Assembly: GCA_023424965.1 (NCBI GenBank)
Contig: JAFADI010000254.1
Location: 1-33,077 of the forward strand
Direction: 5' to 3'
Source of the DNA: Bacillota bacterium
GTDB lineage: Bacteria > Bacillota > Clostridia > Acetivibrionales > JAFADI01
DNA: 33,077 nucleotides
In this document: piece after piece, positions 32,865 through 33,077 of the stretch
How positions within the stretch are numbered: the stretch's first letter is position 1
Layout: each line of letters opens with the position of its first letter
The notes under the pieces: model-generated
Database searches by the model: none
Seen by the model: the letters and a program-made list of their open reading frames with translations, nothing else
Told to the model about the DNA's origin: nothing
Position numbers and translations under genes: made by a program

Positions 32865-32893
32865 ATTTTACTACATGAGTCCATGTTTTGCAA
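32865..32893 (-). promoter_or_regulatory. Sigma-A promoter of the S10-spc-alpha supercluster
   Basis: Minus-strand TTGCAA (32888-32893), exactly 17 nt, TAAAAT (32865-32870). It is about 20 bp after the rrn terminator and starts a leader of about 290 nt before rpsJ. Confidence 0.75.
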
Positions 32894-32913
32894 GGGTTTT
32901 TTTCTTTTTCTTT

Positions 32914-32954
32914 AAAAAAAGCAAAACCCCTCTGTGGGGAAACCAAAGAGGGGT
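32914..32954 (-). terminator. Terminator of the rrn operon
   Basis: On the minus strand ACCCCTCT (32947-32954) pairs with AGAGGGGT (32926-32933), followed by TTTGCTTTTTTT. It begins about 10 bp past the 5S rRNA. Confidence 0.9.
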
Positions 32955-32963
32955 CATATAAAT

Positions 32964-33077
32964 CTGGCGGCGACCTACTTTTCCAGGATGCAACCATCCA
33001 AGTATCATCGGCACGGAGAAGCTTAACTGCCGTGTTCGGTATGGGAACGGGTGTGGCCTTCTCGTAATAACCACCAG
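32964..33077 (-). rRNA. rrf: 5S ribosomal RNA (nearly complete)
   Basis: Read on the minus strand, it begins CTGGTGG at the window edge and ends CGCCGCCAG, which pair as helix I. The internal CACACCCGTTCCCATACCGA and AGTAGGTCGCC are universally conserved in bacterial 5S. 114 nt are visible, so only one to three bases at the 5' end may be missing. The 23S and 16S genes would lie beyond the right edge. Confidence 0.95.

Noticed and set aside
32894..32930. Second terminator formed by the T- and A-rich tract after the rrn terminator
   Set aside because: Low-complexity A/T pairing only; the GC stem next to it explains termination.

Overview
This window is a core-genome region of a Gram-positive Clostridia-type Firmicute. 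It holds a complete minus-strand S10-spc-alpha ribosomal protein supercluster, starting next to the 5S gene at the right edge and read leftward. The evidence for the host is the Firmicute gene order, strong GGAGG ribosome binding sites, frequent TTG/GTG starts, zinc-ribbon (C+) forms of S4, S14, L24 and L36, a zinc-type adenylate kinase, an ECF transporter module behind rplQ, and a KOW-domain protein between map and infA. Long forms of L17 and L22 hint at the cellulolytic/thermophilic clostridia (Acetivibrio/Ruminiclostridium-like), but that is an inference from memory.

Right to left: a 5S rRNA (end of an rrn operon) and its terminator (about 32.9-33.1 kb); a sigma-A promoter and a roughly 290-nt S10 leader with an attenuator-like hairpin; then rpsJ-rplC-rplD-rplW-rplB-rpsS-rplV-rpsC-rplP-rpmC-rpsQ-rplN-rplX-rplE-rpsN-rpsH-rplF-rplR-rpsE-rpmD-rplO-secY-adk-map-KOW-infA-rpmJ-rpsM-rpsK-rpsD-rpoA-rplQ. 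A second good promoter overlaps the end of map. A MITE-like inverted-repeat element of about 210 bp sits between rpmJ and rpsM. After a terminator come ecfA1-ecfA2-ecfT, a ROK glucokinase and truA.

An opposite-strand block (FtsX-type permease and a YdcF-like membrane protein, about 8.25-11.66 kb) separates truA from rplM-rpsI, which have their own promoter, candidate leader and terminator. Further left are a methyl-accepting-chemotaxis-like sensor that lacks the conserved signalling tip, and an operon of an amidohydrolase, tsaE, tsaB, rimI and a Lon-family protease. The beginning of one more minus-strand gene is cut by the left edge.

Most of the window serves translation: ribosome assembly, transcription (rpoA), secretion (secY), N-terminal methionine removal (map), nucleotide balance (adk), tRNA modification (truA, tsaE, tsaB) and protein acetylation (rimI). 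I found no CRISPR array, prophage or dedicated defence system. The unusual items are the MITE-like element, the tip-less MCP, the inserted blocks in the truA-rplM neighbourhood, the direct 5S-to-S10 junction, and the extended L17/L22 proteins.
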